A stretch of 64,000 nt of DNA from Patulibacter americanus DSM 16676 (GTDB lineage: Bacteria; Actinomycetota; Thermoleophilia; Solirubrobacterales; Solirubrobacteraceae). This document shows, piece by piece, positions 44,537-55,016 of this stretch (the first letter of the stretch is position 1; each line of letters starts with the position of its first letter). A program made the translations under genes and the position numbers. Location: the NCBI RefSeq assembly GCF_000420025.1, contig NZ_ATUD01000005.1, positions 62,001 through 126,000 on the forward strand. The letters are read 5' to 3'. Under the pieces are notes generated by a model, which saw only the letters and a program-made list of their open reading frames with translations, searched no databases and was not told the origin of the DNA.

Positions 44537-45402
44537 GCGGCGGGGACCGCCGGGCGCGTACCGCCGCGGTGCTCACCCACGGCCGCCCGGCCCAGTCGGC
44601 CGACGCCCTCCGGGCGCTCCTCAAGGTCGCGGGCGAGACGGGGACGGAGCTGCACTTCGACGCCGAGGAGGCGGGGAAGCACGACGTGCGCTCGCGCGAC
44701 GGCATCGTGGTCTCCGATCGCTACAAGAGCGACTGCGACGTCTGCATCGTCCTCGGCGGCGACGGCACGATCCTCAAGGGCCTGCGCCGGCAGATCTGGA
44801 CGGGCGTGCCCGTCTACGCGGTGAACCTGGGCGAGATCGGGTTCCTCGCCACCGTCGACCCGGAGGACCAGGAGGCGGGTCTGCGCCGTGCGTTCGCCGG
44901 CGACTTCGAGGTCCTCGGCCTGCCGGCGCTCGAGATCACGTTGCCCGACGGCGCCTCGTACTCCGCGATCAACGACGTGAGCGTGAACCGCCGCTCCGGC
45001 GACCGCGTGGCCTCCCTGCGCTACCGGATCGACGGGGAGAACGCGGGCCACGTGCGCTGCGACGGCCTGGTGGTCGCGACCCCGGCGGGATCCACGGGCT
45101 ACAACCTCGCCAACGGCGGACCGGTGCTCGCCTGGGGCGTCGAGGGCTTCGCGGTCTCGTTCATCGCCCCGCACACCCTCTCGGCGCGCGCGCTCGTCGT
45201 CTCGCCCGACGGGGAGCTCGAGGTCCACAACGGCTCGACGGACCCCGTGGAGCTCGGCGTCGACGGTCGCCCGCGGGGCGAGCTCCCCGCCGGCGCCTCG
45301 CTGCGCGTCCACTTCCGCCGCGAGGCCGCGCTGCTGGCCCAGGAGGCCGGCGCGAGCTTCTACCGCCGCCTGCGGGAGAAGTTCGGCCGCCTCGCGGGCT
45401 GA
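44533..45402 (+). CDS. nadK: NAD kinase
   Basis: 289 residues. It phosphorylates NAD to NADP. Motifs: VLGGDGTILKGLR (catalytic GGDGT), VNLGEIGFLA, INDVSVNRR, DGLVVATPAGSTGYNLANGGP and APHTLSARALVVS. The ATG overlaps the tlyA stop (ATGA). The order tlyA-nadK-recN is conserved widely in actinobacteria. Confidence 0.95.
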   Translation: MSGGDRRARTAAVLTHGRPAQSADALRALLKVAGETGTELHFDAEEAGKHDVRSRDGIVVSDRYKSDCDVCIVLGGDGTILKGLRRQIWTGVPVYAVNLGEIGFLATVDPEDQEAGLRRAFAGDFEVLGLPALEITLPDGASYSAINDVSVNRRSGDRVASLRYRIDGENAGHVRCDGLVVATPAGSTGYNLANGGPVLAWGVEGFAVSFIAPHTLSARALVVSPDGELEVHNGSTDPVELGVDGRPRGELPAGASLRVHFRREAALLAQEAGASFYRRLREKFGRLAG

Positions 45403-45574
45403 GGCCCGCCCGGGGCCGCGCTGGGCCCGGGGGCGGCGGACCCGGTCCCCGCCGCGGCACGCCGCGGCTCCCCACGCCCCGCGACGGTCGTGCCGTCCCG
45501 GCTACGGCGTGCGCGCGAACCGTGCCGGTCCTGCTCCGGTACGACCCCGCCCGGCGATCCGTCCGCGGGCGGTG

Positions 45575-45588
45575 CGAACCTGTGTTCG
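45575..45588 (+). promoter_or_regulatory. LexA-type SOS box at the recN start
   Basis: CGAACCTGTGTTCG fits the Gram-positive and actinobacterial LexA operator CGAAC-N4-GTTCG perfectly. It covers the region just upstream of, and one base into, the GTG at 45588 and contains the alternative GTG at 45582. recN is a classical SOS gene, which supports the site. Confidence 0.75.
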
Positions 45589-47249
45589 TGCTCCTCGAGC
45601 TGCGCGTCGAGAACCTCCTCCTCATCGAACGGGCGGAGCTGGACCTGGTCCCCGGACTGAACGTCGTCACGGGCGAGACCGGTGCGGGCAAGACCGTGCT
45701 GGCCCACGCCCTGGACCTGCTGCTGGGCGCGAAGCCGCGGACGGGCATCGTGCGCCCCGGCGCCCCGGAGGCGTGGGTCGAAGGGGTCTTCTCCATCCCG
45801 GAGGGCCTCCCGGCCGAGATCGCCGAGCGCCTGCCCGCGGACGCCGAGGAGCTCGTCCTGGCGCGCAAGGTGACCGCCGAGGGCCGCTCACGCGCGTTCG
45901 TCGGCGGCCGCTCCGCCACCGCCGCGGACCTGCGCGAGGTCGGCGCCGTGCTCCTGGCCTTCCACGGCCAGCACGAGGCGCGTCGCCTGCTCTCCCCGGC
46001 GGCGCAGCTCGGCCTGCTCGACGGGTTCTGCGAGGCGCAGAAGGCCGGTCACCTCGACCGTCGAGACGCGCACGCCTCCGCCCACGCGGCCGAGCGCGAC
46101 GCCCGCCGCCGGCTCGACGAGCTGCGCGAGGCCGCCGGTGCCCGCGAGCGCGAGCTCGACCTCCTGCGCTTCGAGCTGCAGGAGATCGACGAGGTCGATC
46201 CGGCCGTGGAGGAGCAGGAGGAGCTCATGGCCGCCCGCGAGCGGCTCCGGCACGTGGAGGCGCTGCGTGGTGCGGCGTTCGTGGCCAGCCAGGCCGTGGG
46301 CTCCGACGACGGCGGCGCCGGCGCGGGCCTGGCCGCGGGGGAGGGCGCGCTCGACGCCGTCGCCGGGGTCGACCCGGAGCTCGACGTGCTCGCCGCGCGG
46401 ATGAGCTCCCTGCGGATCGAGGCCGACGATCTCGCGGCCGAGCTGGCCCGCCACCTCGAGCGCCTCGACGCCGACCCCGCCGAGCTCGAGCGCATCGAGG
46501 AGCGGCTGCAGGCGATCTCGCGGCTCGAGCGCAAGCACGGCGGCTCCGTCGCCGCGGTCCTCGACCACGCCGAGCACTGCCGGCACCGGCTGGCCGAGCT
46601 CGAGGACGTCGAGGGCGCGACCGCCGCGGCGCAGGCCGACATGGCCGAGGCCGCCGCCCGTCGGGAGAAGCTCGCCGGGCAGCTCACGAAGACGCGCGCG
46701 AAGGCCGCGCCCGCCCTGGCCAAGGCCGTGGTGGAGCGCCTGGCGAACCTGGCGATGCCCGCGGCACGGCTCGAGGTGCGTCTCGAGGCGCGGGAGCCCG
46801 GGCCCACCGGCGCCGACCACTGCGAGTTCATCCTGGCGCCGAACCCGGGTGTGCCGGCCGCCCCGGTGCGTGACGCCGCCTCGGGCGGCGAGCTCTCCCG
46901 CGTGATGCTGGCGCTGCTGGCCGTCGCGGGCTCGGGCACGGAGGCCACCCAGGTCTTCGACGAGATCGACGCCGGCGTCGGCGGTCAGACGGGCCGGGCC
47001 GTCGGGGAGCAGCTGCGGACCCTGGGCCAGGACGGCCAGGTCCTCTGCATCACCCACCTTCCGCAGATCGCTGCGCTGGCCGACCGCCACTTCGCGATCG
47101 AGAAGGACACGGACCGCGAGCCGGCCCGCACGGTCGTGCGCCGCCTGGACGACCCGGAGGTCGTCGGCGAGCTCGTCCGGATGCTGGGTGGCGAGGACGG
47201 CGACGAGGGCGCCCGCCGCCACGCGGAGGAGCTCCGCAGCGCGGCCTGA
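45588..47249 (+). CDS. recN: DNA repair protein RecN
   Basis: 553 residues from GTG at 45588 (GTG at 45582 is also possible). SMC-like ATPase that acts early in double-strand break repair. N-terminal LLELRVENLLLIERAELDL with Walker A GETGAGKTVLA; FHGQHEARRLLSPAAQLGLLD; a long antiparallel coiled coil (about 150-370); signature ASGGELSRVMLALLAV and Walker B QVFDEIDAGVGG; and VLCITHLPQIAALAD. A perfect LexA box overlaps its start region. Confidence 0.95.
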   Translation: MLLELRVENLLLIERAELDLVPGLNVVTGETGAGKTVLAHALDLLLGAKPRTGIVRPGAPEAWVEGVFSIPEGLPAEIAERLPADAEELVLARKVTAEGRSRAFVGGRSATAADLREVGAVLLAFHGQHEARRLLSPAAQLGLLDGFCEAQKAGHLDRRDAHASAHAAERDARRRLDELREAAGARERELDLLRFELQEIDEVDPAVEEQEELMAARERLRHVEALRGAAFVASQAVGSDDGGAGAGLAAGEGALDAVAGVDPELDVLAARMSSLRIEADDLAAELARHLERLDADPAELERIEERLQAISRLERKHGGSVAAVLDHAEHCRHRLAELEDVEGATAAAQADMAEAAARREKLAGQLTKTRAKAAPALAKAVVERLANLAMPAARLEVRLEAREPGPTGADHCEFILAPNPGVPAAPVRDAASGGELSRVMLALLAVAGSGTEATQVFDEIDAGVGGQTGRAVGEQLRTLGQDGQVLCITHLPQIAALADRHFAIEKDTDREPARTVVRRLDDPEVVGELVRMLGGEDGDEGARRHAEELRSAA

Positions 47250-47349
47250 GCGGGCTCAGGGGCTCGGCGTCGCCGCGACGCACGGGAACCGCCGTCCCGG
47301 CGGGCCGCTACCCGCGCCGGGCTCGCCTGGCCGTCCCGCGGGGGCGGCA

Positions 47350-48375
47350 CTACATGTCGTGGTGGTGGTGCGCGCCGCCGTCGTTCGTCCGCCCGTGGAA
47401 GCCGGTGGGCACGCCCCCGAGGCGACGCAGCGTGCGACGGGACAGCGGGGCGCCCGGGTCGCCGCGGAACCGGGCCGGCAGGCTCCAGCAGCTCGCCGGT
47501 CGGCCCCGGAGGCCGCGCGCGATGCGGCGGTCCTCCGCCGCCTGACGCGCGCGGGTCACCGGGACGTCGGTGCTCGTGTGGCCCGGTCGGTGACGCAGGT
47601 ACATGCGGCCGTAGGGAGCGGCATCGTCCAGCACCTGGCGCGGGCGCGAGAACCAGCAGGGCAGCAGCCGCGACTGGCGCTCGGCGAGGCGCGCGGCCTG
47701 GGTCGCGGGCGTCGAGAGCGTCGCGACGCCGGCGACCCGGTTCTCCTCGATCCGGAGGCCGACGGCCGCGAGCACGGCGGCCGGGTCCGCCCGGACGCGG
47801 GTCACGATCCTGTGGGCACTCCAGCCCCGGGTCCGCAGGGCGTCGTAGTGCCCCCGCCGCACGCCGGACGTCCGGATGACGATCGACTCGACACCGGCGC
47901 CGTGGAAGACGTGGAACAGCACGTGCTGGGCGAGGTGCCCGCTCACGAGCATCAGCCGCGTGCGGCGCTCCATCTCGATCCGCCGCGCGCGGGGCGCGTC
48001 GGCGGCCCACGCCGTGAGACGCCGGACGAGCGTCTCGACGCCCACTCCGCGGTCCCGCGCGAGCTGGGCGATCGTGTGGTGGTCGTTGTAGAGGAAGGCC
48101 TCGAGCTGGCCGGGGGCGAGCCGCAGCTCCCGGGCGAGCTCGTCCTCGTCGAACGGCGCCCAGTGCTGCATCGCCCACGGCTCGGCGACGAGCAGGCCGT
48201 GGCGGGCCGACCCCGGCATGGGCGCGTCGTGCGCTCGGGCGTGCGGGACGGCCAAGGCGACGACGAGTCCGCACCAGGCCGTCGCGAGAGCGACGGCCAG
48301 GAGGCGACGGACGAGGGGGAAGAGGGCTCCGCGCGGGCGCGCGGAGCCCCCGGGAGACACACGCACGGGACTCAC
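47350..48375 (-). CDS. Secreted protein with His-rich C-terminus, unknown function
   Basis: 341 residues from a GTG that lies 8 bases after a TAGGCT box (48384-48389). Signal peptide with core LLAVALATAWCGLVVALAV and a site near AHA. The mature chain is basic and Arg-rich, with a repeated helical layout: ELARELRLAPGQLEAFLYNDHHTIAQLARDRGV, and near-copies of the Arg-Gly-x-Ser/Ala turn (TRGWSAHRIVTRVRADPAAVL). The last residues, GGAHHHHDM, could bind metal. Family not recognised. The N-terminal helical unit recalls short repeats in other actinobacterial secreted proteins, but this is impression only. Confidence 0.65.
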   Translation of the reverse strand: MSPVRVSPGGSARPRGALFPLVRRLLAVALATAWCGLVVALAVPHARAHDAPMPGSARHGLLVAEPWAMQHWAPFDEDELARELRLAPGQLEAFLYNDHHTIAQLARDRGVGVETLVRRLTAWAADAPRARRIEMERRTRLMLVSGHLAQHVLFHVFHGAGVESIVIRTSGVRRGHYDALRTRGWSAHRIVTRVRADPAAVLAAVGLRIEENRVAGVATLSTPATQAARLAERQSRLLPCWFSRPRQVLDDAAPYGRMYLRHRPGHTSTDVPVTRARQAAEDRRIARGLRGRPASCWSLPARFRGDPGAPLSRRTLRRLGGVPTGFHGRTNDGGAHHHHDM

Positions 48376-48438
48376 GGGGCGAGAGCCTACGGTGTGCGGC
48401 GTACGGCGCGCCGACCGGGCGGCGCGCCGGAGCGGGGC

Positions 48439-48879
48439 TCAGCCCTTCGGGGCGGCCTGCGTGTCGAGGTCCAGCGCGGCGGAGTTGATGCACCAGCGCT
48501 GGCCGCCGGGACCGGGGCCGTCGGGGAAGACGTGGCCGAGGTGGCCGCCGCACTTGGCGCACTTGCACTCGATGCGGACCATCCCGTAGGCGCGATCCTC
48601 GTGGAGGCTCACGTTCTCCGCCATGACCGGATCCGTGAAGCTCGGCCAGCCCGTGCCGGAGTCGAACTTCGTGTCGCTCGCGAAGAGCTCGTTGCCGCAC
48701 GCGGCGCAGCGGTACGTGCCGTCGTCCTTCGTGTCCCAGTACTTGCCGGAGAACGCCGGCTCCGTGCCGCACTGACGCAGCACGGCGTACTGCTCGGGCG
48801 TCAGCTCCTGCTGCCAGTCCTGCTCGCCCTTGACCTCGACGGCCGGCGTGGTGGGGGTGGGATTCGTGCTGTCCGACAT
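48439..48879 (-). CDS. msrB: Peptide-methionine (R)-S-oxide reductase MsrB
   Basis: 146 residues. It reduces methionine-R-sulfoxide in proteins. Two zinc CxxC pairs (YRCAACG and CKCAKCG), GTGWPSFTDP, HLGHVFPDGP, and the catalytic Cys in RWCINSAAL. The N-terminal approximately 15 residues are a Thr/Pro-rich extension. Cytosolic. Confidence 0.95.
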   Translation of the reverse strand: MSDSTNPTPTTPAVEVKGEQDWQQELTPEQYAVLRQCGTEPAFSGKYWDTKDDGTYRCAACGNELFASDTKFDSGTGWPSFTDPVMAENVSLHEDRAYGMVRIECKCAKCGGHLGHVFPDGPGPGGQRWCINSAALDLDTQAAPKG

Positions 48880-48902
48880 GGGTCTGCCAGATCTCCAGGC
48901 TC

Positions 48903-48953
48903 GGAGGTGGACGGTCGTGGACGCCCCGGTCGCGGCCGGGAACGACCACCTCC
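48903..48953. repeat. Bulged hairpin upstream of msrB
   Basis: GGAGGT (48903-48908) and GGTCGT (48913-48918) pair with ACGACC (48942-48947) and ACCTCC (48948-48953): 12 bp with a 4-base bulge. It lies 24-74 bases upstream of the msrB ATG. It could be an operator or a leader structure. Confidence 0.35.
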
Positions 48954-50863
<1,910 letters not shown>

Positions 50864-50906
50864 GCCGCACCACCCGGATGCGTGCGCTCGTGACGCACCC
50901 CCGCCC

Positions 50907-52100
50907 GTGATCGCCGCGCAGCTCTTCGGCGACGAGGACGGGGGCACGAGCGCCGCGGAGCGCGAGCGGCTCGCCGAGCTGTTCTCGCGCCTCTGCGCCG
51001 CCCCGAGCCCCACGGGCCGTGAACGCGCCTGCGCCGACCTCGTGACCGGCGTCCTGCGCGGCGCCGGGCTGTCGGTGACGGAGGACGACGCCGCCGACGC
51101 CGTGGGAGGCGACGCGGGCAACCTGCTCTGCCGGATCCCCGGGCGGCCGTCCACGGCGCACGGCGCGCCGTCCGTCCTGCTGTGCGCGCACCTCGACACC
51201 GTCCCGGTCGCGGGCCGCATCGCCCCCGAGCTGTCCGACGGGGTGTGGCGTGACGCGCTGGGCGGGGTCCTGGGCGCGGACAACAAGGCCACGGTGGCCG
51301 CGCTGCTCGTGCTCGCCGAGCGCCTCGCCGGTCATCCGCCGGCGACGGACGTCGAGCTGCTGTTCACCGTGGCCGAGGAGACGCAGCTGCAGGGCGCCCA
51401 GGCCGTCGACACCGCGGCGCTCACCTCGCGCGTCGGGTTCGTGATCGACCACCCGTCGCCGCTCGGCGGGATCGTCATGGCGGCGCCCGGGCACGTCCGG
51501 TTCGAGGCCCACTACCGCGGCCGGGCCGCCCACGCCGGGATCGCGCCGGAGCACGGCCGCAGCGCGGTGCGCGCCGCCGCGCGGGGCGTCGTCGCCCTGC
51601 CGCAGGGGCGCGTGGGCGGGGGGGCGACGGTGAACGTGGGGCACATGACGGGCGGCACGCCCGTGACGAACGTCGTCCCCGACGTCGCACTCGTCCTCGG
51701 CGAGATCCGGGCGCTGGACGAGGACGTCCTGACGGCCCTGGTCGGCGACGTCGAGGCGCTGCTGCACGACGCCGCACACGTCGACGGCGAGTCCGTCGAC
51801 CTGGACCTGATCCTGGAGCGCCGGTTCTCGCCCTACCGGCACGCCCCGGCCGCGGAGGCGCTGGCTCTCGCGCACGACGCGCTCGCGCGCATCGGCGTGG
51901 GACCGCGGCCGTTCGCCGACGGCGGCGGGAGCGACGCGAACGTCCTCAACGCCCGTGGCGTCGCCACCGTGAACCTGGCGGGCGGCAACGAGGCCGCCCA
52001 CGAGCCGGGGGAGCGGATCGCGGCGTCGGCGCTCGAGTCCACGCTCGACCTGGTGCTGGCCCTCGTCGAGGCCCACGGCGCGGCGACCCCCGCCGGCTGA
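50907..52100 (+). CDS. M20-family metallopeptidase (peptidase T-like)
   Basis: 397 residues from GTG. Dizinc hydrolase that cleaves small peptides. Metal and catalytic residues: His-x-Asp in LLCAHLDTVPV, bridging Asp in GADNKATVAAL, Glu-Glu in TVAEETQLQGA, Asp in FVIDHPSP, and His in NEAAHEPGE. The dimerisation domain lies in the middle (GHVRFEAHYRGRAAHAGIAPE). It starts 43 bases after pyrG and may share its transcript. The substrate class (tripeptides) is inferred from similarity only. Confidence 0.9.
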   Translation: MIAAQLFGDEDGGTSAAERERLAELFSRLCAAPSPTGRERACADLVTGVLRGAGLSVTEDDAADAVGGDAGNLLCRIPGRPSTAHGAPSVLLCAHLDTVPVAGRIAPELSDGVWRDALGGVLGADNKATVAALLVLAERLAGHPPATDVELLFTVAEETQLQGAQAVDTAALTSRVGFVIDHPSPLGGIVMAAPGHVRFEAHYRGRAAHAGIAPEHGRSAVRAAARGVVALPQGRVGGGATVNVGHMTGGTPVTNVVPDVALVLGEIRALDEDVLTALVGDVEALLHDAAHVDGESVDLDLILERRFSPYRHAPAAEALALAHDALARIGVGPRPFADGGGSDANVLNARGVATVNLAGGNEAAHEPGERIAASALESTLDLVLALVEAHGAATPAG

Positions 52101-52176
52101 CCCCCGCGGCGGCCGCCCCCGCCCGCCGTCTGCAAGGGTGCCGGGGAGTCCGCACCGCCCCCGCAGGAGGAGTTCC

Positions 52177-52740
52177 ATGACCGAGCCGTCGAGCACCCAC
52201 GAGCAACGCACCTTCGAGCGGATCGGCGGTGAGGTCCTCCACGAGGGACGGGTCGTGACGCTCGTCGAGGATCGGTTCCGCTTCGCCGACGGCGCCGAGG
52301 TGGGGCGCGAGATCGTGCGGACCACGGGCGCGGTGGGGATGCTCGTCCACGACGGCACCCATCTGATCCTCACCCGTCAGCCGCGCGAGGCGATCGGCGA
52401 CCCCGACAGCCTCGAGATCCCCGCCGGTCGGCTCGACAAGGACGGCGAGGAGCCGCTGGACACCGCGAAGCGCGAGCTGGCCGAGGAGGTCGGGTTCGCG
52501 GCGGAGCACTGGCAGCCGATCGTCCGGTTCCAGCCCTCCGTCGGCATCCTCTCGGAGACGGTGCACCTGTTCTGCGCCCACGGTCTCTCGAAGGAGGAGG
52601 CCGACAGCGGCGAGGACGAGCGGATCGAGCTCGTCCGCTGGCCCGTTGACGACCTCGACGGCGCGATCGCGGCCGTGTCGGACGCGAAGACCCTCATCGC
52701 CCTGCTGTGGGCCAAGGCCAACGGCCTGCCGGGCGCCTGA
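52177..52740 (+). CDS. Nudix hydrolase, ADP-ribose pyrophosphatase type
   Basis: 187 residues with ribosome site AGGAGG (52165-52170). The N-terminal beta domain is followed by a Nudix box beginning at GRLDKDGEEPLDTAKREL and ending EEVGF (about residues 83-105). PAG before the box and the preceding LILTRQPRE are typical of ADP-ribose pyrophosphatases, which split ADP-ribose into AMP and ribose-5-phosphate. Exact substrate unproven. A palindrome, GACCCCGGGGTC (52739-52750), sits on its stop codon. Confidence 0.88.
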   Translation: MTEPSSTHEQRTFERIGGEVLHEGRVVTLVEDRFRFADGAEVGREIVRTTGAVGMLVHDGTHLILTRQPREAIGDPDSLEIPAGRLDKDGEEPLDTAKRELAEEVGFAAEHWQPIVRFQPSVGILSETVHLFCAHGLSKEEADSGEDERIELVRWPVDDLDGAIAAVSDAKTLIALLWAKANGLPGA

Positions 52741-52855
52741 CCCCGGGGTCCGTCAGACGGCGGCCGGGATCGCGGCACGGGGTCGCGGTCAGGCGGCGGC
52801 CGCGTCCCGCGCGGGGTCTCGCGGCCGGGGTGCGGCCGGACCCGCGCGAGGTCGG

Positions 52856-53728
52856 TCAGGCCGCGGCGGCCACCCGCACGGCGGCGGGGCCGAGGCCCGC
52901 GTCCGGCACGAGCGTCGGCGCGGCGGAGCTCGTCGCCACGGCCGCGTTCCAGCGGGCCAGCTCGCCCGCGCGGTTCGTGATGATCCCGTCCACGCCGGCA
53001 GCGCGCATCGTGGTCCAGGCGGCGGGATCGTCGACGGTCCACGGGACGACGGCCAGTCCCGCGGCCTGCAGGTCGCCGACGACGTCCGGCCGGGGCGCCA
53101 GGGCGTCCCAGTCCGGGTTGTAGGCCACGACGCCCAGCTCGCGGGCGACCGCCACCGGGTCGGCGTCGAGGGTGCGGCGCAGGAGGGCGAGGCGCAGCTC
53201 CGGGGCCAGGTCCCGGGCGTGGATGAGCGTGTCCTCGTCGAAGCTCTGCAGCACGGTCCGGTCGAGCATCCCGGCCTCGCGCAGCTCGGCGACGTAGCGG
53301 GCGACCGCCGCGCGCGTCTGCGGGCGCTTGACCTCGAGCAGCAGGCGGGCGCCGCGGGCGGCCGACAGACGCAGCGCTGCGGTCAGCCGCGGCACGCGCT
53401 GACCGGCGAAGGCGGGGGAGAACCACGAGCCCGCGTCCAGGCCGTCGACGTGGTGGGACACGTGCTCGCGCAGCGCGCCGGTGCCGTCCGTCGTGCGGTC
53501 GAGCGTCGCGTCGTGCAGCACGTAGGGCACGCCGTCGGCGCTCGTGTCGACGTCGATCTCGACGAGGTCGGCGCTCGACGCCGCGGCGATGGCGGCCAAG
53601 GTGTTCTCCGGCGCGAGCGACGACTGGCCGCGGTGCGCGATCACGCGCGGGGCCGGCCGGTCGGCCGGCGGGGCGGCGACGACGGCCGGCGCGAACTGCG
53701 GGGCGACGGTGAGCTGAGCGGGGGCCAC
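52856..53728 (-). CDS. Glycerophosphodiester phosphodiesterase
   Basis: 290 residues, GTG start with GAGGAG upstream. It hydrolyses glycerophosphodiesters to glycerol 3-phosphate and an alcohol. TIM barrel with HRGQSSLAPENTL (catalytic His-Arg, Glu), LVEIDVDTSADG (metal Glu/Asp), LHDATLDRTTDGTG (second His), LLLEVKRP and GVDGIITN. The N-terminal 25 residues are hydrophobic/Pro-rich but not a clear signal peptide. A triple GGTCAC repeat, 11-bp phased, lies about 100 bases upstream, which suggests phosphate control. A paralogue lies at 63021. Confidence 0.92.
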   Translation of the reverse strand: MAPAQLTVAPQFAPAVVAAPPADRPAPRVIAHRGQSSLAPENTLAAIAAASSADLVEIDVDTSADGVPYVLHDATLDRTTDGTGALREHVSHHVDGLDAGSWFSPAFAGQRVPRLTAALRLSAARGARLLLEVKRPQTRAAVARYVAELREAGMLDRTVLQSFDEDTLIHARDLAPELRLALLRRTLDADPVAVARELGVVAYNPDWDALAPRPDVVGDLQAAGLAVVPWTVDDPAAWTTMRAAGVDGIITNRAGELARWNAAVATSSAAPTLVPDAGLGPAAVRVAAAA

Positions 53729-53821
53729 GGTGCTCCTCGGGAAGAGGGAGAGCGGGGAGTCGACGCGACCCGAAGGGCCACGAGAAGCACGCTAGGAGCA
53801 GGGGAGATGCCCGATGTAGCC

Positions 53822-53854
53822 GTCGGGTGACCGTCACGTGACCCTCGTGTGACC
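53822..53854 (-). promoter_or_regulatory. Pho-box-like triple direct repeat
   Basis: On the plus strand GTGACC occurs at 53827, 53838 and 53849, exactly 11 bp apart; read on the minus strand these are three GGTCAC units of 11 bp each. This fits the actinobacterial PHO-box unit (G-G/T-TCAY) upstream of a phosphodiesterase gene. A GlnR-type reading (GTnAC-N6 spacing) is the main alternative. A TACATC box follows on the minus strand (53813-53818). Confidence 0.6.
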
Positions 53855-53949
53855 CCGACGCGGTCTCGCGCACCGTCCGTTGCAGACGGCGCACGCCCCC
53901 TTGCACCGCGCAGGGACCGCCCGGCCGCCGCGCAATCCGCCTCCCGTCC

Positions 53950-54918
53950 ATGCAGCCACTCGCCGCGACCGCACCGCCCCGTACCGCCTCCGGGCTGGTG
54001 CTCGACTTCCTGGCGTACCTCGAGTTCGAGCGGGGGCTCTCGCGCAACACGCTCGACGCGTACCGCTCCGACCTCGGGCAGTTCCTCGCCTTCATGGAGG
54101 GCCGGGGGCGCGGCGTGCTCGAGGCCACGGGCGACGACATCACGGCGTTCCTGGACGGCCTCGCCTCCGGGGGTGTCGCCGCGGACGGCAGCCCGAAGCG
54201 CCCAGCGGCGGCGGCGACGATCCAGCGCAAGGCGGCCTGCCTGCGCTCCTTCTACCGCCACGTGCGCCGCGAGGGCCTGCTCGACGCGGACCCCACCGCC
54301 GACGTGCGCGGCCCCCGCAAGCGCGAGCAGCTGCCGAAGGTCCTGACCCGGGCCGAGGTCGCCAAGCTCCTGGCCATGCCCGGGCGCGACGGCGACGCCG
54401 AGCCGATCACCCTGCGCGACCGCGCGATCCTCGAGCTCATGTACGCCTGTGGACTGCGCGCGAGCGAGGCGACCGGCCTCGACGTGGGCGACGTCGACCT
54501 CGAGGACCACATGCTCCGGGCCCGCGGCAAGGGCAGCAAGGAGCGGATGGTCCCCGTGGGCCGGCGCGCGATCGACGCCCTCGTGCGGTATCTGCGGGAC
54601 GCCCGCGGCACCATGGTGGGCGGCGGCAGCGAGCGGGCGCTGTTCGTCAACGCCCGCGGCGGGCGTCTGAGCCGCCAGGGCCTCTACAAGATCGTCCAGC
54701 GCCACGCCAAGACGGCCGGCCTGGACGACCGCATGAGCCCACACACGCTGCGCCACAGCTTCGCGACGCACCTGCTGGCCGGCGGCTGCGACCTGCGCAC
54801 GCTGCAGGAGATGCTCGGCCACGCCGACATCGCGACGACGCAGATGTACACGCACCTCTCCGCGCAGCGCCTTCAGGACGTCTACCGCGACGCCCACCCG
54901 CGCGCCCAGCACGGCTGA
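53950..54918 (+). CDS. xerD: Tyrosine recombinase XerD/XerC
   Basis: 322 residues. N-terminal SAM-like domain (LDFLAYLEFERGLSRNTLDAYRSDL) and catalytic domain with all active residues: Arg in YACGLRASEATGL, Lys in GKGSKERMVP, His-x-x-Arg in SPHTLRHSFATHLL, His in MLGHADIATTQ, and Tyr in MYTHLS. It resolves chromosome dimers at dif. A short insertion (about residues 75-90, SPKRPAAAAT) is unusual. No dif-like site was recognised in the window. Confidence 0.92.
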   Translation: MQPLAATAPPRTASGLVLDFLAYLEFERGLSRNTLDAYRSDLGQFLAFMEGRGRGVLEATGDDITAFLDGLASGGVAADGSPKRPAAAATIQRKAACLRSFYRHVRREGLLDADPTADVRGPRKREQLPKVLTRAEVAKLLAMPGRDGDAEPITLRDRAILELMYACGLRASEATGLDVGDVDLEDHMLRARGKGSKERMVPVGRRAIDALVRYLRDARGTMVGGGSERALFVNARGGRLSRQGLYKIVQRHAKTAGLDDRMSPHTLRHSFATHLLAGGCDLRTLQEMLGHADIATTQMYTHLSAQRLQDVYRDAHPRAQHG

Positions 54919-55002
54919 CCGCGACACGGCGCGACACGGCCGGGCGGCACCCGCCGGCCCCGCCGACCGACCGCCCCGCAGCGGGCGACGCGCGCCGTCG
55001 CG

Positions 55003-55008
55003 TACCGT
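55003..55008 (+). promoter_or_regulatory. -10 box of mutM
   Basis: TACCGT, with 8 bases to the ATG at 55017. Confidence 0.6.
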
Positions 55009-55016
55009 CGAAGGGG

